A stretch of DNA of 64,000 nt from Sphingopyxis macrogoltabida (lineage in GTDB: Bacteria > Pseudomonadota > Alphaproteobacteria > Sphingomonadales > Sphingomonadaceae). The stretch is from contig NZ_CP009429.1 in assembly GCF_001314325.1 (NCBI RefSeq), forward strand, positions 3,286,501 through 3,350,500, written 5' to 3'. The notes below the pieces were generated by a model. That model was not told the DNA's origin. It did no database searches and was given only the letters and a program-made list of their open reading frames with translations. Of the stretch, positions 9,767-17,116 are shown piece by piece. The translations under genes and the position numbers were made by a program. Positions within the stretch are counted from its first letter, which is position 1; every line of letters starts with the position of its first letter.

Positions 9767-9843
9767 CGTCACCCCGGACTTGATCCGGGGTCCACCTGCC
9801 TTCGGAGGCCGGAATGGATGCCGGATCAAGTCCGGCATGACGA
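9767..9843. repeat. REP-like palindromic repeat between tsf and pyrH
   Basis: Two near-identical arms face each other here: cgtcaccccggacttgatcc at the left and, at about 9817-9843, its imperfect reverse complement ending in ggcatgacg. Each arm is itself a small palindrome around acttgatcc / ggatcaagt. The structure resembles the dispersed intergenic palindromes of sphingomonad genomes and could form a cruciform or, in the transcript, a long stem. It lies between the tsf stop and the pyrH start, where it might attenuate or stabilise message. Only one copy of this exact type is seen in the window; a second, different family is at 58162-58234. Confidence 0.8.
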
Positions 9844-9887
9844 GAAGGAGGGATTGACTCCCTTTCAGGTCAGCAGTCCAATTCTTC

Positions 9888-10814
9888 TTAAACGCCTGCG
9901 GCCGCCGCGACTTCCGCCGCGAAGTCGCTTTCTTCCTTCTCGATGCCTTCGCCGAGCTGGAAGCGGACGAAGCCCTTCAGCGTGATCGTCGCGCCGACAT
10001 CCTTGCCGGCGGCGGCGACGACTTCGGCGACCGGGGTCTTGCCGTCCATCACGAAGAGCTGCGACAGCAGCGCATTTTCCTTGCGGTACTTGGCGATCGC
10101 ACCGTCGACCATCTTGCCGACGATCTCGGCGGGCTTGCCCGACTGGGCGGCCTTTTCTTCCGCGATCGCGCGTTCGCGCGCGACGAGGTCGGCGTCGAGG
10201 TCGTCGCCGTTCAGCGCCAGCGGGTTCGCGGCGGCAACGTGCATCGCGAGCTGCTTGCCGAGCGGTTCGAGAACATCGGCACCAGCGGTCGATTCGAGCG
10301 CGACGAGCACGCCGATCTTGCCCATGCCAGGGGCGGCGGCGTTGTGGACATAGCCCGTGACGACGCCCGAGTTCACCGTGATGATGGCCGAACGGCGCAG
10401 CGACTGGTTCTCACCGATCGTCGCGATGTTGCTGGTCAGCTTCTCGGCGACGGTGCCGCCGGTCGGATAGGCCGCAGCATTCAGCGCGTCGATGTCGGTG
10501 ATGCTGCCGGCGAGCGCGACCTGCGTCACGTCGCGAACGAATTCCTGGAACTGCTCGTTCTTGCCGACGAAGTCGGTTTCGCTGTTCACTTCGACGAGCG
10601 CGCCCTTGGTGCCATCGGTGGCAAAGCCGACGAGACCTTCGGCGGCGACGCGGCCGGCCTTCTTGGCGGCGGCGGCGAGACCCTTGGTACGCAGCCAGTC
10701 GATCGACGCTTCGATATCGCCGTTGTTTTCGGCGAGCGCCTTCTTGCAGTCCATCATGCCTGCGCCCGTGCGGTCGCGCAGTTCCTTGACGAGAGCGGCC
10801 GTAATCTCAGCCAT
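9888..10814 (-). CDS. tsf: Translation elongation factor Ts
   Basis: EF-Ts is the nucleotide-exchange factor for EF-Tu. The 308-residue protein begins with the UBA-like N-domain ([34 protein letters not shown]). [10 protein letters not shown], the core exchange motif, follows near residue 80. The two core subdomains occupy about 100-280, ending in a short helical C-terminal module. Length and order are normal. It is downstream of rpsB (134 bases) on the same strand, the conserved rpsB-tsf operon. The ATG at 10814 has a purine-rich ribosome site just upstream. Confidence 0.98.
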   Translation of the reverse strand: MAEITAALVKELRDRTGAGMMDCKKALAENNGDIEASIDWLRTKGLAAAAKKAGRVAAEGLVGFATDGTKGALVEVNSETDFVGKNEQFQEFVRDVTQVALAGSITDIDALNAAAYPTGGTVAEKLTSNIATIGENQSLRRSAIITVNSGVVTGYVHNAAAPGMGKIGVLVALESTAGADVLEPLGKQLAMHVAAANPLALNGDDLDADLVARERAIAEEKAAQSGKPAEIVGKMVDGAIAKYRKENALLSQLFVMDGKTPVAEVVAAAGKDVGATITLKGFVRFQLGEGIEKEESDFAAEVAAAAGV

Positions 10815-10948
10815 GGGAAAATCCTTTCAAAAGGGGCGAGCCCATCTGGCCCGCGGGACGCCCGCGCGCATGGCGGGGCGATAAGTCAAAGGGATGACAG
10901 GGACGGCGCGAACCTGTTGCCGCACCGTCCCGTCATGCCCGAGGACGC

Positions 10949-11800
10949 TTAGGCGTCGCTCTGACGTTCGGTTTCGGCCGCGGCTTCGGCCGGGACCTGT
11001 TCGTCTTCGGTCACAGGAGCGGCGACGTCGGCAGCCGGAGCGGCTTCTTCGGTCAGCACGGCTTCAGCGGCGGGCTCGACAGCCGCGCCAAGGTCTTCAC
11101 CGCGGTTCGCGCGGGCCTGCTGGCCGCCACGGGTCGCCGCTTGGGCGACCGCATCGCAGTACAGGCGGATGGCGCGGGCAGCGTCATCGTTCGCCGGAAC
11201 CGGGAAAGCGATGCCGTCGGGCGAGACGTTCGAATCGAGGATCGCGACGACGGGGATGCCAAGAACATTGGCTTCCTTGATCGCCAGCTCTTCCTTGTTC
11301 GCGTCGATCACGAACATCACGTCGGGAATGCCGCCCATGTCGCGGATGCCGCCGAGGCTGAGTTCCAGCTTGTCGCGTTCGCGGGTGCGGTTGAGCACTT
11401 CCTTCTTGGTGAGGCCCGAGGTGTCGCCCGAGAGCTGCTCTTCGAGCGTCTTGAGGCGCTTGATCGAGTTCGAGATCGTCTTCCAGTTGGTGAGCATGCC
11501 GCCCAGCCAGCGGTGGTTGACGAAGTGCTGGCCCGAAGCGCGGGCCGCATCGGCGATCGGGCCCTGCGCCTGGCGCTTGGTGCCGACGAACAGCACCTTG
11601 CCGCCAGCGGCCGAGGTCGAGGCGATGAAGTCGAGGGCGCGCGCGAAGAGCGGCACGGTCTGCGACAGGTCGAGGATGTGGATGCCGTTACGCGCACCGA
11701 AGATATACGGCTTCATGCGCGGGTTCCAGCGGTGGGTCTGGTGGCCGAAGTGGGCGCCAGCCTCGATAAGATTCTGCATCGTGACGACAGGTGCCGCCAT
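10949..11800 (-). CDS. rpsB: 30S ribosomal protein S2
   Basis: S2 binds late on the 30S platform with S1. The ATG at 11800 gives 283 residues starting [27 protein letters not shown], with a good GGAG ribosome site; an upstream in-frame start is unsupported. The family core ([49 protein letters not shown]) covers about residues 1-228. After that comes an acidic Ala/Glu/Pro-rich tail of about 50 residues, unlike the 241-residue E. coli protein and probably disordered. Tails of this kind are known in alphaproteobacterial S2. Confidence 0.98.
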   Translation of the reverse strand: MAAPVVTMQNLIEAGAHFGHQTHRWNPRMKPYIFGARNGIHILDLSQTVPLFARALDFIASTSAAGGKVLFVGTKRQAQGPIADAARASGQHFVNHRWLGGMLTNWKTISNSIKRLKTLEEQLSGDTSGLTKKEVLNRTRERDKLELSLGGIRDMGGIPDVMFVIDANKEELAIKEANVLGIPVVAILDSNVSPDGIAFPVPANDDAARAIRLYCDAVAQAATRGGQQARANRGEDLGAAVEPAAEAVLTEEAAPAADVAAPVTEDEQVPAEAAAETERQSDA

Positions 11801-12110
11801 GGTCTTTCTCCTTCCGGTTGGTCCTCTGGAAAGCAAGAACCGGGATCCGCAAGCGGACGATCCGGCACCGGTTTATGTGCGCCTTCCATGTGGAATGGGC
11901 GGCCCGTTAGCTGCCCCGGCAGCAAAAAGCAAGGGCCCGGCCGAGGTTTTGACGCGCAGAATTACGAGGCGCGCGCCTCATCCCGGCGACAAACCGACTC
12001 CGTTCGTCGCAAAACGGTTGAGAACAAAACGAGAACATGGAACGAAGAACCCACGGAAACCGTCCCAACGGGAATAAGGTTTCGCACAAAGAAGCCGGAA
12101 GGACAAGATC
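11801..12110. other. 310-base intergenic region: divergent promoters of rpsB and the small SOS-type gene
   Basis: No convincing coding sequence is present. It must contain the rpsB-tsf promoter reading left and the promoter of the small gene at 12111 reading right. A GCTGC/GCAGC hairpin lies near 11910-11923. The right half is unusually rich in GAAC and AAAC words, including the SOS-box candidate described separately. I could not identify confident -35/-10 pairs by eye. Confidence 0.6.
12022..12036 (+). promoter_or_regulatory. Candidate LexA (SOS) box, GAAC-N7-GAAC
   Basis: GAAC at 12022-12025 and GAAC at 12033-12036 are separated by exactly seven bases. This is the direct-repeat LexA operator known in alphaproteobacteria (GTTC-N7-GTTC on the other strand). 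It lies 75 bases upstream of the ATG of the small membrane-protein gene at 12111, a normal promoter distance. Two extra GAAC words at 12040 and 12047 do not keep the 11-base phase. The box itself is seen; LexA control is inferred. Confidence 0.65.
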
Positions 12111-12371
12111 ATGGTTCAGGTCGCAGCCGCACTCCTTTTCGCCCTCGCCGCCGGGCTGGGCATCACGGTCATTCTGGCAATGTTCCGCAGCAATGAAGAT
12201 GCGATCCTTTCGGCGCTCCTTGGCGAAGGCGCCTTCCCGGCCATTGCCGGCCCGCAGCCCGATCCGGCGTCGCGGAAACTGACGCTGCGCCGTTCACCGG
12301 CCCGCCGCGATGCTCCGCGTCCCGTCCGCACCGTCACCCGCGTCCAGCCGCAGCTCAGCCGCGCCGCTTGA
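12111..12371 (+). CDS. Small single-span membrane protein, possibly SOS-induced
   Basis: This 86-residue protein has an N-terminal hydrophobic helix (about residues 2-24, VQVAAALLFALAAGLGITVI). A short amphipathic stretch (FRSNEDAILSALLGEGAF) and a basic, proline-rich cytoplasmic tail follow. A GGAAGGA ribosome site is well placed before the ATG. I recognise no domain. A SOS-box candidate lies 75 bases upstream. In Caulobacter, small single-span proteins (SidA, DidA) made after DNA damage block division; the architecture here is similar but no sequence relation is claimed. The last 17 bases overlap the convergent pssA 3' end. Confidence 0.7.
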   Translation: MVQVAAALLFALAAGLGITVILAMFRSNEDAILSALLGEGAFPAIAGPQPDPASRKLTLRRSPARRDAPRPVRTVTRVQPQLSRAA

Positions 12372-13137
12372 CCCTTGCATAGCTCGCGAGGCCGAAAGGC
12401 AGCGTCGCGGCATAAACCGCGCACACCGCGAGCAAGGTCAGCCACGGCGCGGTAACCAGCGCCGCGCCCAGCAGGCCAACGCCCGCCAGCGCGAACAGAC
12501 GCCACGAGCGGCGCAGGCGGATCGAAGCCCAGCTATAGGTCGGGATCGCGGAGATCATCAGCATCGCGATGCCGAGCGCCCAAGGCATGACGACATACCA
12601 TTCGCGAAACAGGTCGTTCGCCGTCACCAGCCACAGATAGACGGGCACGAACGCCATCCCCGCCCCGGCGGGCGCGGGGATGCCGGTGTTGAAGCCCGCC
12701 GATTTGTGCGGCTGGAAATCGGCGTCCATGCGCGAATTGAAGCGCGCGAGCCGCAGCGCGCAGCACACCGCAAGCGCGAGCGCGGCGGTCCAGCCGAATT
12801 TCGGCGCATTGTCGAGCGACCAGAGAAACAGGATCATTGCCGGCGCGACGCCGAAAGCGATGACGTCGGACAGCGAATCGAGTTCGGCGCCGAACTTGCT
12901 CTGTGCGCGCAGCAGCCGCGCGATCCGCCCGTCCATGCCGTCGAGCACCCCGGCGAAGATGATCGCCGCGAGCGCCTTTTCCCATTCCTCGCCGATCGCG
13001 AAGCGAACGCCGGTCAGCCCGAAGCACAGCGCCAGCGCGGTGATCGCGTTGGGCGCGAAGGCGCGGAGCGGGATACCGCCGATGCGGCGGCGCTCAACTT
13101 CGGTGTCCTCGGCGGCAGGCGACGCGTCGTCGGCCAT
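12355..13137 (-). CDS. pssA: CDP-diacylglycerol--serine O-phosphatidyltransferase
   Basis: PssA makes phosphatidylserine from CDP-diacylglycerol and serine in the inner membrane; Psd next to it then yields phosphatidylethanolamine. The 260-residue protein has the CDP-alcohol phosphotransferase motif DGx2ARx8Gx3Dx3D, seen as DGRIAR...G...DSLSD at about residues 69-91. About eight hydrophobic segments follow. The N-terminal 20 residues are charged and probably cytoplasmic. This is the integral-membrane (type II) synthase, unlike the phospholipase-D-like E. coli enzyme. It starts two bases before the upstream psd stop region ends, so the two are one operon. Confidence 0.95.
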   Translation of the reverse strand: MADDASPAAEDTEVERRRIGGIPLRAFAPNAITALALCFGLTGVRFAIGEEWEKALAAIIFAGVLDGMDGRIARLLRAQSKFGAELDSLSDVIAFGVAPAMILFLWSLDNAPKFGWTAALALAVCCALRLARFNSRMDADFQPHKSAGFNTGIPAPAGAGMAFVPVYLWLVTANDLFREWYVVMPWALGIAMLMISAIPTYSWASIRLRRSWRLFALAGVGLLGAALVTAPWLTLLAVCAVYAATLPFGLASYARVKRRG

Positions 13138-13138
13138 C

Positions 13139-13873
13139 CTATTGCCCGATGCCGTCGATCATCTCGGCCTTGCCGATCCGCGCGACGATGGTTTCGCCCG
13201 CCAGCGTGCGCTGGCCGAGCAGCACCTGCGGCGTCGTTCCTGCGGGGATATAGACATCGACGCGGCTGCCGAAACGGATGAGGCCGACGCGCTGGCCGGT
13301 CGACAGCTCGGTGCCCATGCTGACGAACGGCAGGATGCGCCGTGCGACGAGCCCGGCGATCTGGGTGAAACCGACGCGCACGCCATCGGCGCGCTCGACG
13401 ACGAAATGCTGGCGCTCATTCTCCTCGCTCGCCTTGTCGAGGTCGGCGTTGAGGAATTTCCCGGGAATATAGACGAGCTTGCGCAGTGTCCCGGCGACCG
13501 GGGTGCGATTGATATGGACGTCGAACACGCTCATGAAGATCGAGACGCGCAGCATCGTCGGGGCGACGAGGCCGTCGGGCCCGGCGATCTCCGGCGGCGG
13601 CGCAACTTCGGCGATCTGCGTCACCAGCCCGTCGGCGGGCGCGACGATGAGGTCGCTGCCGGTCGGGGTGATGCGAACGGGATCGCGAAAGAAGGTGCCG
13701 ACCCAGATCGTCACGCCCAGCATCAGCCAGCCGGGGATCGTCCAGCCGAGCAGCCAGAAGCAAAGGGTGACGATGCCGGCGATCAGCAGGAACTTGCGCC
13801 CTTCGGGATGGACCGACGGCCAGCGCCACTTGATACCGTCGCCGGGGCGGTTGGAAGAGATGGTTGTGGACAT
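13139..13873 (-). CDS. psd: Phosphatidylserine decarboxylase proenzyme
   Basis: Psd decarboxylates phosphatidylserine to phosphatidylethanolamine with a pyruvoyl group made by self-cleavage. The ATG at 13873 gives 244 residues (MSTTISSN...). Two hydrophobic segments at about 30-65 anchor it. The core has FFRDP, the PADGLV motif and [11 protein letters not shown]. The C-terminal [12 protein letters not shown] contains the Gly-Ser cleavage site within FGS, as in the short alphaproteobacterial/archaeal type, instead of LGST. The chain would split into a large beta and a small alpha subunit there. It is directly followed by pssA. The promoter must lie in 13874-14013, shared with icd. Confidence 0.95.
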   Translation of the reverse strand: MSTTISSNRPGDGIKWRWPSVHPEGRKFLLIAGIVTLCFWLLGWTIPGWLMLGVTIWVGTFFRDPVRITPTGSDLIVAPADGLVTQIAEVAPPPEIAGPDGLVAPTMLRVSIFMSVFDVHINRTPVAGTLRKLVYIPGKFLNADLDKASEENERQHFVVERADGVRVGFTQIAGLVARRILPFVSMGTELSTGQRVGLIRFGSRVDVYIPAGTTPQVLLGQRTLAGETIVARIGKAEMIDGIGQ

Positions 13874-14013
13874 GGCGATCTTTCTAGGGTGCGTCCCCGG
13901 CACTGACAATCGAATAAGGCGATGGTTCCGCATCCGTCAGGGCCATTGATCAATCGCCCCGCTTTGCCTAAGGCCCCTCGCAACTCCGACTCCCCAAGGA
14001 AAAAGGCGAAGAT

Positions 14014-15228
14014 ATGGGCAAGATCAAGGTAGCCAACCCGGTTGTCGAACTCGACGGCGACGAAATGACCCGGATCATCTGGCAATGGATCCGCGAACGG
14101 CTGATCCTGCCCTATCTCGACATCGACCTGCATTATTACGACCTCGGCATCGAGGAACGCGACCGCACCGACGACAAGATCACCGTCGAAGCCGCCAATG
14201 CGATCAAGAAGCACGGCGTCGGCGTGAAGTGCGCCACGATCACCCCCGACGAAGCCCGCGTCGAGGAGTTCGGGCTCAAGAAGATGTGGAAGTCGCCGAA
14301 CGGCACGATCCGCAACATCCTGGGCGGCGTCGTCTTCCGCGAGCCGATCGTGATGCGCAACGTTCCCCGCCTCGTTCCCGGCTGGACCGACCCGATCGTC
14401 GTCGGCCGCCATGCATTTGGCGACCAGTATAAGGCGACCGACTTCCGCGTCCCCGGCCCCGGCAAGCTGCGCCTGGTGTTCGAGGGCGAGGACGGCACGC
14501 TGATCGACGAGGAAGTGTTCCACTTCCCCTCGTCGGGCGTCGCGATGGGCATGTACAACCTCGACGATTCGATCCGCGACTTCGCGCGCGCCAGCCTGAA
14601 CTATGGCCTCGCGCGCCAGTGGCCGGTGTATCTGTCGACCAAGAACACGATCCTGAAAGCCTATGACGGCCGCTTCAAGGACCTGTTCGAGGAAGTGTTC
14701 CAGGCCGAATTCAAGGCGCAGTTCGATGCGCTCGGCATCGTCTACGAGCACCGCCTGATCGACGATATGGTCGCCTCGGCGCTGAAGTGGAGCGGCAAGT
14801 TCGTCTGGGCCTGCAAGAATTACGACGGCGACGTCCAGTCGGACACCGTCGCGCAGGGCTTCGGTTCGCTCGGCCTGATGACCAGCGTGCTGATGACCCC
14901 CGACGGCCAGACGGTCGAATCCGAAGCGGCGCACGGCACCGTCACCCGCCACTATCGCATGCACCAGCAGGGCAAGGCGACCTCGACCAACCCGATCGCG
15001 TCGATCTTTGCCTGGACCGGCGGCCTCAAGCACCGCGGCAAGCTCGACGGCACCCCCGAAGTGGTGAAGTTCGCCGACGACCTCGAAAAGGTCTGCGTCG
15101 CGACGGTCGAAAGCGGCAAGATGACCAAGGATCTCGCGCTGCTGATCGGCCCCGACCAGAATTGGCTGACCACCGAAGGCTTCTTCGAAGCGATCGTCGA
15201 GAATCTCGAAGCCAAGATGGGCGCCTGA
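14014..15228 (+). CDS. icd: Isocitrate dehydrogenase, NADP-dependent
   Basis: This enzyme converts isocitrate to 2-oxoglutarate and CO2 in the TCA cycle, giving NADPH. The 404-residue protein belongs to the homodimeric type II group shared with mitochondrial IDH, not the E. coli type: [14 protein letters not shown] near the N-terminus, [12 protein letters not shown] (substrate site), [18 protein letters not shown], and [14 protein letters not shown] near residue 310. Catalytic Tyr in NYGLARQWP and Lys in the [10 protein letters not shown] region are in the expected order. An AAGGAAAAAGGCGAAG ribosome site precedes the ATG. The gene is divergent from psd. Confidence 0.97.
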   Translation: MGKIKVANPVVELDGDEMTRIIWQWIRERLILPYLDIDLHYYDLGIEERDRTDDKITVEAANAIKKHGVGVKCATITPDEARVEEFGLKKMWKSPNGTIRNILGGVVFREPIVMRNVPRLVPGWTDPIVVGRHAFGDQYKATDFRVPGPGKLRLVFEGEDGTLIDEEVFHFPSSGVAMGMYNLDDSIRDFARASLNYGLARQWPVYLSTKNTILKAYDGRFKDLFEEVFQAEFKAQFDALGIVYEHRLIDDMVASALKWSGKFVWACKNYDGDVQSDTVAQGFGSLGLMTSVLMTPDGQTVESEAAHGTVTRHYRMHQQGKATSTNPIASIFAWTGGLKHRGKLDGTPEVVKFADDLEKVCVATVESGKMTKDLALLIGPDQNWLTTEGFFEAIVENLEAKMGA

Positions 15229-15304
15229 CGGCAAACATAGTTTAGCGATTTAGTCGACATGGGCGACTAGCCAATCGGGGCCGGCCTGCATAAGGTCGGC
15301 CCTT

Positions 15305-17086
15305 ATGGTATCGGAAACAGAAACCTCCCTCATCGGCGACGCGCTGGTGGTGCTGGGCGCTGCGGGAATCGTCATTCCCGCTTTCGCCCGCTTCCGCCTG
15401 CCGCCCGTGATCGGCTTCATCCTCGTCGGCCTGCTCGTCGGCCCGTCGGGCTTGGGATCGCTGACCGGCGATTATCCATGGCTGCGCCACGTCACCATCG
15501 GATCGGCCGAGGAAATCGCCCTGTTCGCCGAGCTCGGCATCGTGCTCCTGCTCTTCTCGATCGGGCTCGAGCTGTCGTTCCGGCGCCTGTGGCAACTGCG
15601 CAAGCTGGTGTTCGGCATCGGCGCCGCCGAACTCGGGCTGGGCGGGCTGATCCTCGGTACCGCATTACTCCTGCTCGGCGACCTTTCACCCGCCGCCGCC
15701 TACGGCCTCGGTATCGCGCTCGCCCTCTCCTCGACCGCCCTCGTTCTTCCTATTGCCGGCACCAAGTCGGCCGTAGGCAAATCGGCCTTTTCGATGCTGC
15801 TGTTCGAGGATCTGGCGCTCGTTCCGATCATCTTCATCCTCGCCGCCCTGTCGCCGACGGCATCGGGCGACAGCGCCGAATTGCTGCTGACGACGCTGTG
15901 GCAGGGCGTGGTCGTCGTCGCCGGACTGGCGATCGGCGGCTGGTTCCTGCTGCCGAAGATATTTGCCCAGGCCGCGCGCGCCAAGGATCCCGAGCTGTTC
16001 CTTGCCGCCAGCCTGCTTGTCGTCATCGTCGCCGCGCTGGCGACGGCGGCCGTCGGCCTGTCGCCGATCGTCGGCGCGCTGCTCGCGGGCCTGATGATCG
16101 CCGAGACCGAATATCATAACGAGGTCGAAGCGATCACCGCCCCCTTCAAAGGCCTCGCGCTCGGGGTGTTCCTGATCAGCGTCGGCATGGGCCTCAACCT
16201 CAAGACGATCGCGGCGCTGTGGCCGCAACTGATCGGCGCGGTCGTCGGCGTCGTCGTCGTCAAGGCGGTCGTCACCGCCGCGTTGCTGCGCTTTTCGGGC
16301 GTCGTCCGGCGCGGCACCGCCGCCGAAGTCGGGCTGTTGATGGCGAGCCCGTCGGAAACCACCCTGATCGTGCTCGCGACGGCGCTGCAGGCGCAGCTCA
16401 TCAGCCGCGACACCGCCGAATTCTGGCAGCTCGTCACCGCGATCGGGCTGACGATCACCCCGCTGCTGGCGCGCGTCGGCCACGACATCGCGCGGCGGAT
16501 CGAGATGCGGACCGGCGACGCGCAAAGCGAGGAAACGCCCGAAGGCCGCACCGTCATCGTCGGCTTTGGCCGCGTTGGCCACACCGTCGCCGAACTGCTC
16601 CGCGAGCATGGGCGTCCCTATGTCGCCGTCGACGCCGATATCGACACCGTCGCCGCAGCCCGGCGCGACGGCTTTGTCGTGCGGTTCGCCGACGTTGCCC
16701 GTCCTGGCAGCCTCGACAAGCTGGGCATCGATAATGCGAAGGCGATCGTGCTGACGATGGACGATCCGGTGCAACAGCTCAGGATGACGCGGCAGTTGCG
16801 CCAGAAATATCCCGAGCTGCCGATCATCAGCCGCGCGCGCGATGCCGACCATGCCGGGGCGCTCTATCAGGCCGGCGCTTCCGACGCGGTGCCCGAAACG
16901 CTCGAAAGCTCGTTGCAGCTCGCCGAGGCAGTGCTGATCGACCTTGGCGTCGCGATGGGGCCGGTGATCGCGTCAATCCACGACGTCCGCGCCAAGATGC
17001 GGCAGGACATCATGACCAAGGGCAAGCTCGACCACGAACCGCGGATCCGCCGCACCCGGCGGCACGCGACGGGCAGCGACAGCTAG
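15305..17086 (+). CDS. KefB-type monovalent cation:proton antiporter with TrkA-N domain
   Basis: This 593-residue inner-membrane protein joins a CPA2 (Na+/H+ exchanger) domain of about twelve membrane helices (residues about 10-395) to a cytoplasmic RCK/TrkA-N nucleotide-binding domain (from about 415). The latter opens with TVIVGFGRVGHTVAELL and a Rossmann GxGxxG. In the membrane part, LLLFSIGLELS and ALSSTALVLP are typical of KefB/KefC potassium efflux systems. Probable role is K+ or Na+ efflux in exchange for protons, gated by nucleotide binding. A KefG/KefF-type ancillary flavoprotein gene is not adjacent, so glutathione gating cannot be assumed. It is convergent with the M16 peptidase gene. 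Confidence 0.88.
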   Translation: MVSETETSLIGDALVVLGAAGIVIPAFARFRLPPVIGFILVGLLVGPSGLGSLTGDYPWLRHVTIGSAEEIALFAELGIVLLLFSIGLELSFRRLWQLRKLVFGIGAAELGLGGLILGTALLLLGDLSPAAAYGLGIALALSSTALVLPIAGTKSAVGKSAFSMLLFEDLALVPIIFILAALSPTASGDSAELLLTTLWQGVVVVAGLAIGGWFLLPKIFAQAARAKDPELFLAASLLVVIVAALATAAVGLSPIVGALLAGLMIAETEYHNEVEAITAPFKGLALGVFLISVGMGLNLKTIAALWPQLIGAVVGVVVVKAVVTAALLRFSGVVRRGTAAEVGLLMASPSETTLIVLATALQAQLISRDTAEFWQLVTAIGLTITPLLARVGHDIARRIEMRTGDAQSEETPEGRTVIVGFGRVGHTVAELLREHGRPYVAVDADIDTVAAARRDGFVVRFADVARPGSLDKLGIDNAKAIVLTMDDPVQQLRMTRQLRQKYPELPIISRARDADHAGALYQAGASDAVPETLESSLQLAEAVLIDLGVAMGPVIASIHDVRAKMRQDIMTKGKLDHEPRIRRTRRHATGSDS

Positions 17087-17116
17087 AACTAGAACCAGCC
17101 GCCCGCCAGGCGCAGG

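Noticed and set aside
11910..11923. GCTGC/GCAGC hairpin near the rpsB promoter as a terminator
   Set aside because: The following A-run is on the wrong side for any known transcript here, and the loop is very tight.
13783..15234. Long open frame antisense to icd
   Set aside because: Shadow of a highly conserved enzyme gene; the predicted protein is Asp/Arg/His-rich and has no family features.
15229..15304. Possible terminator after icd (GGCCG...CGGCC)
   Set aside because: The stem is short with a long loop and no T-run, so the evidence is too weak.
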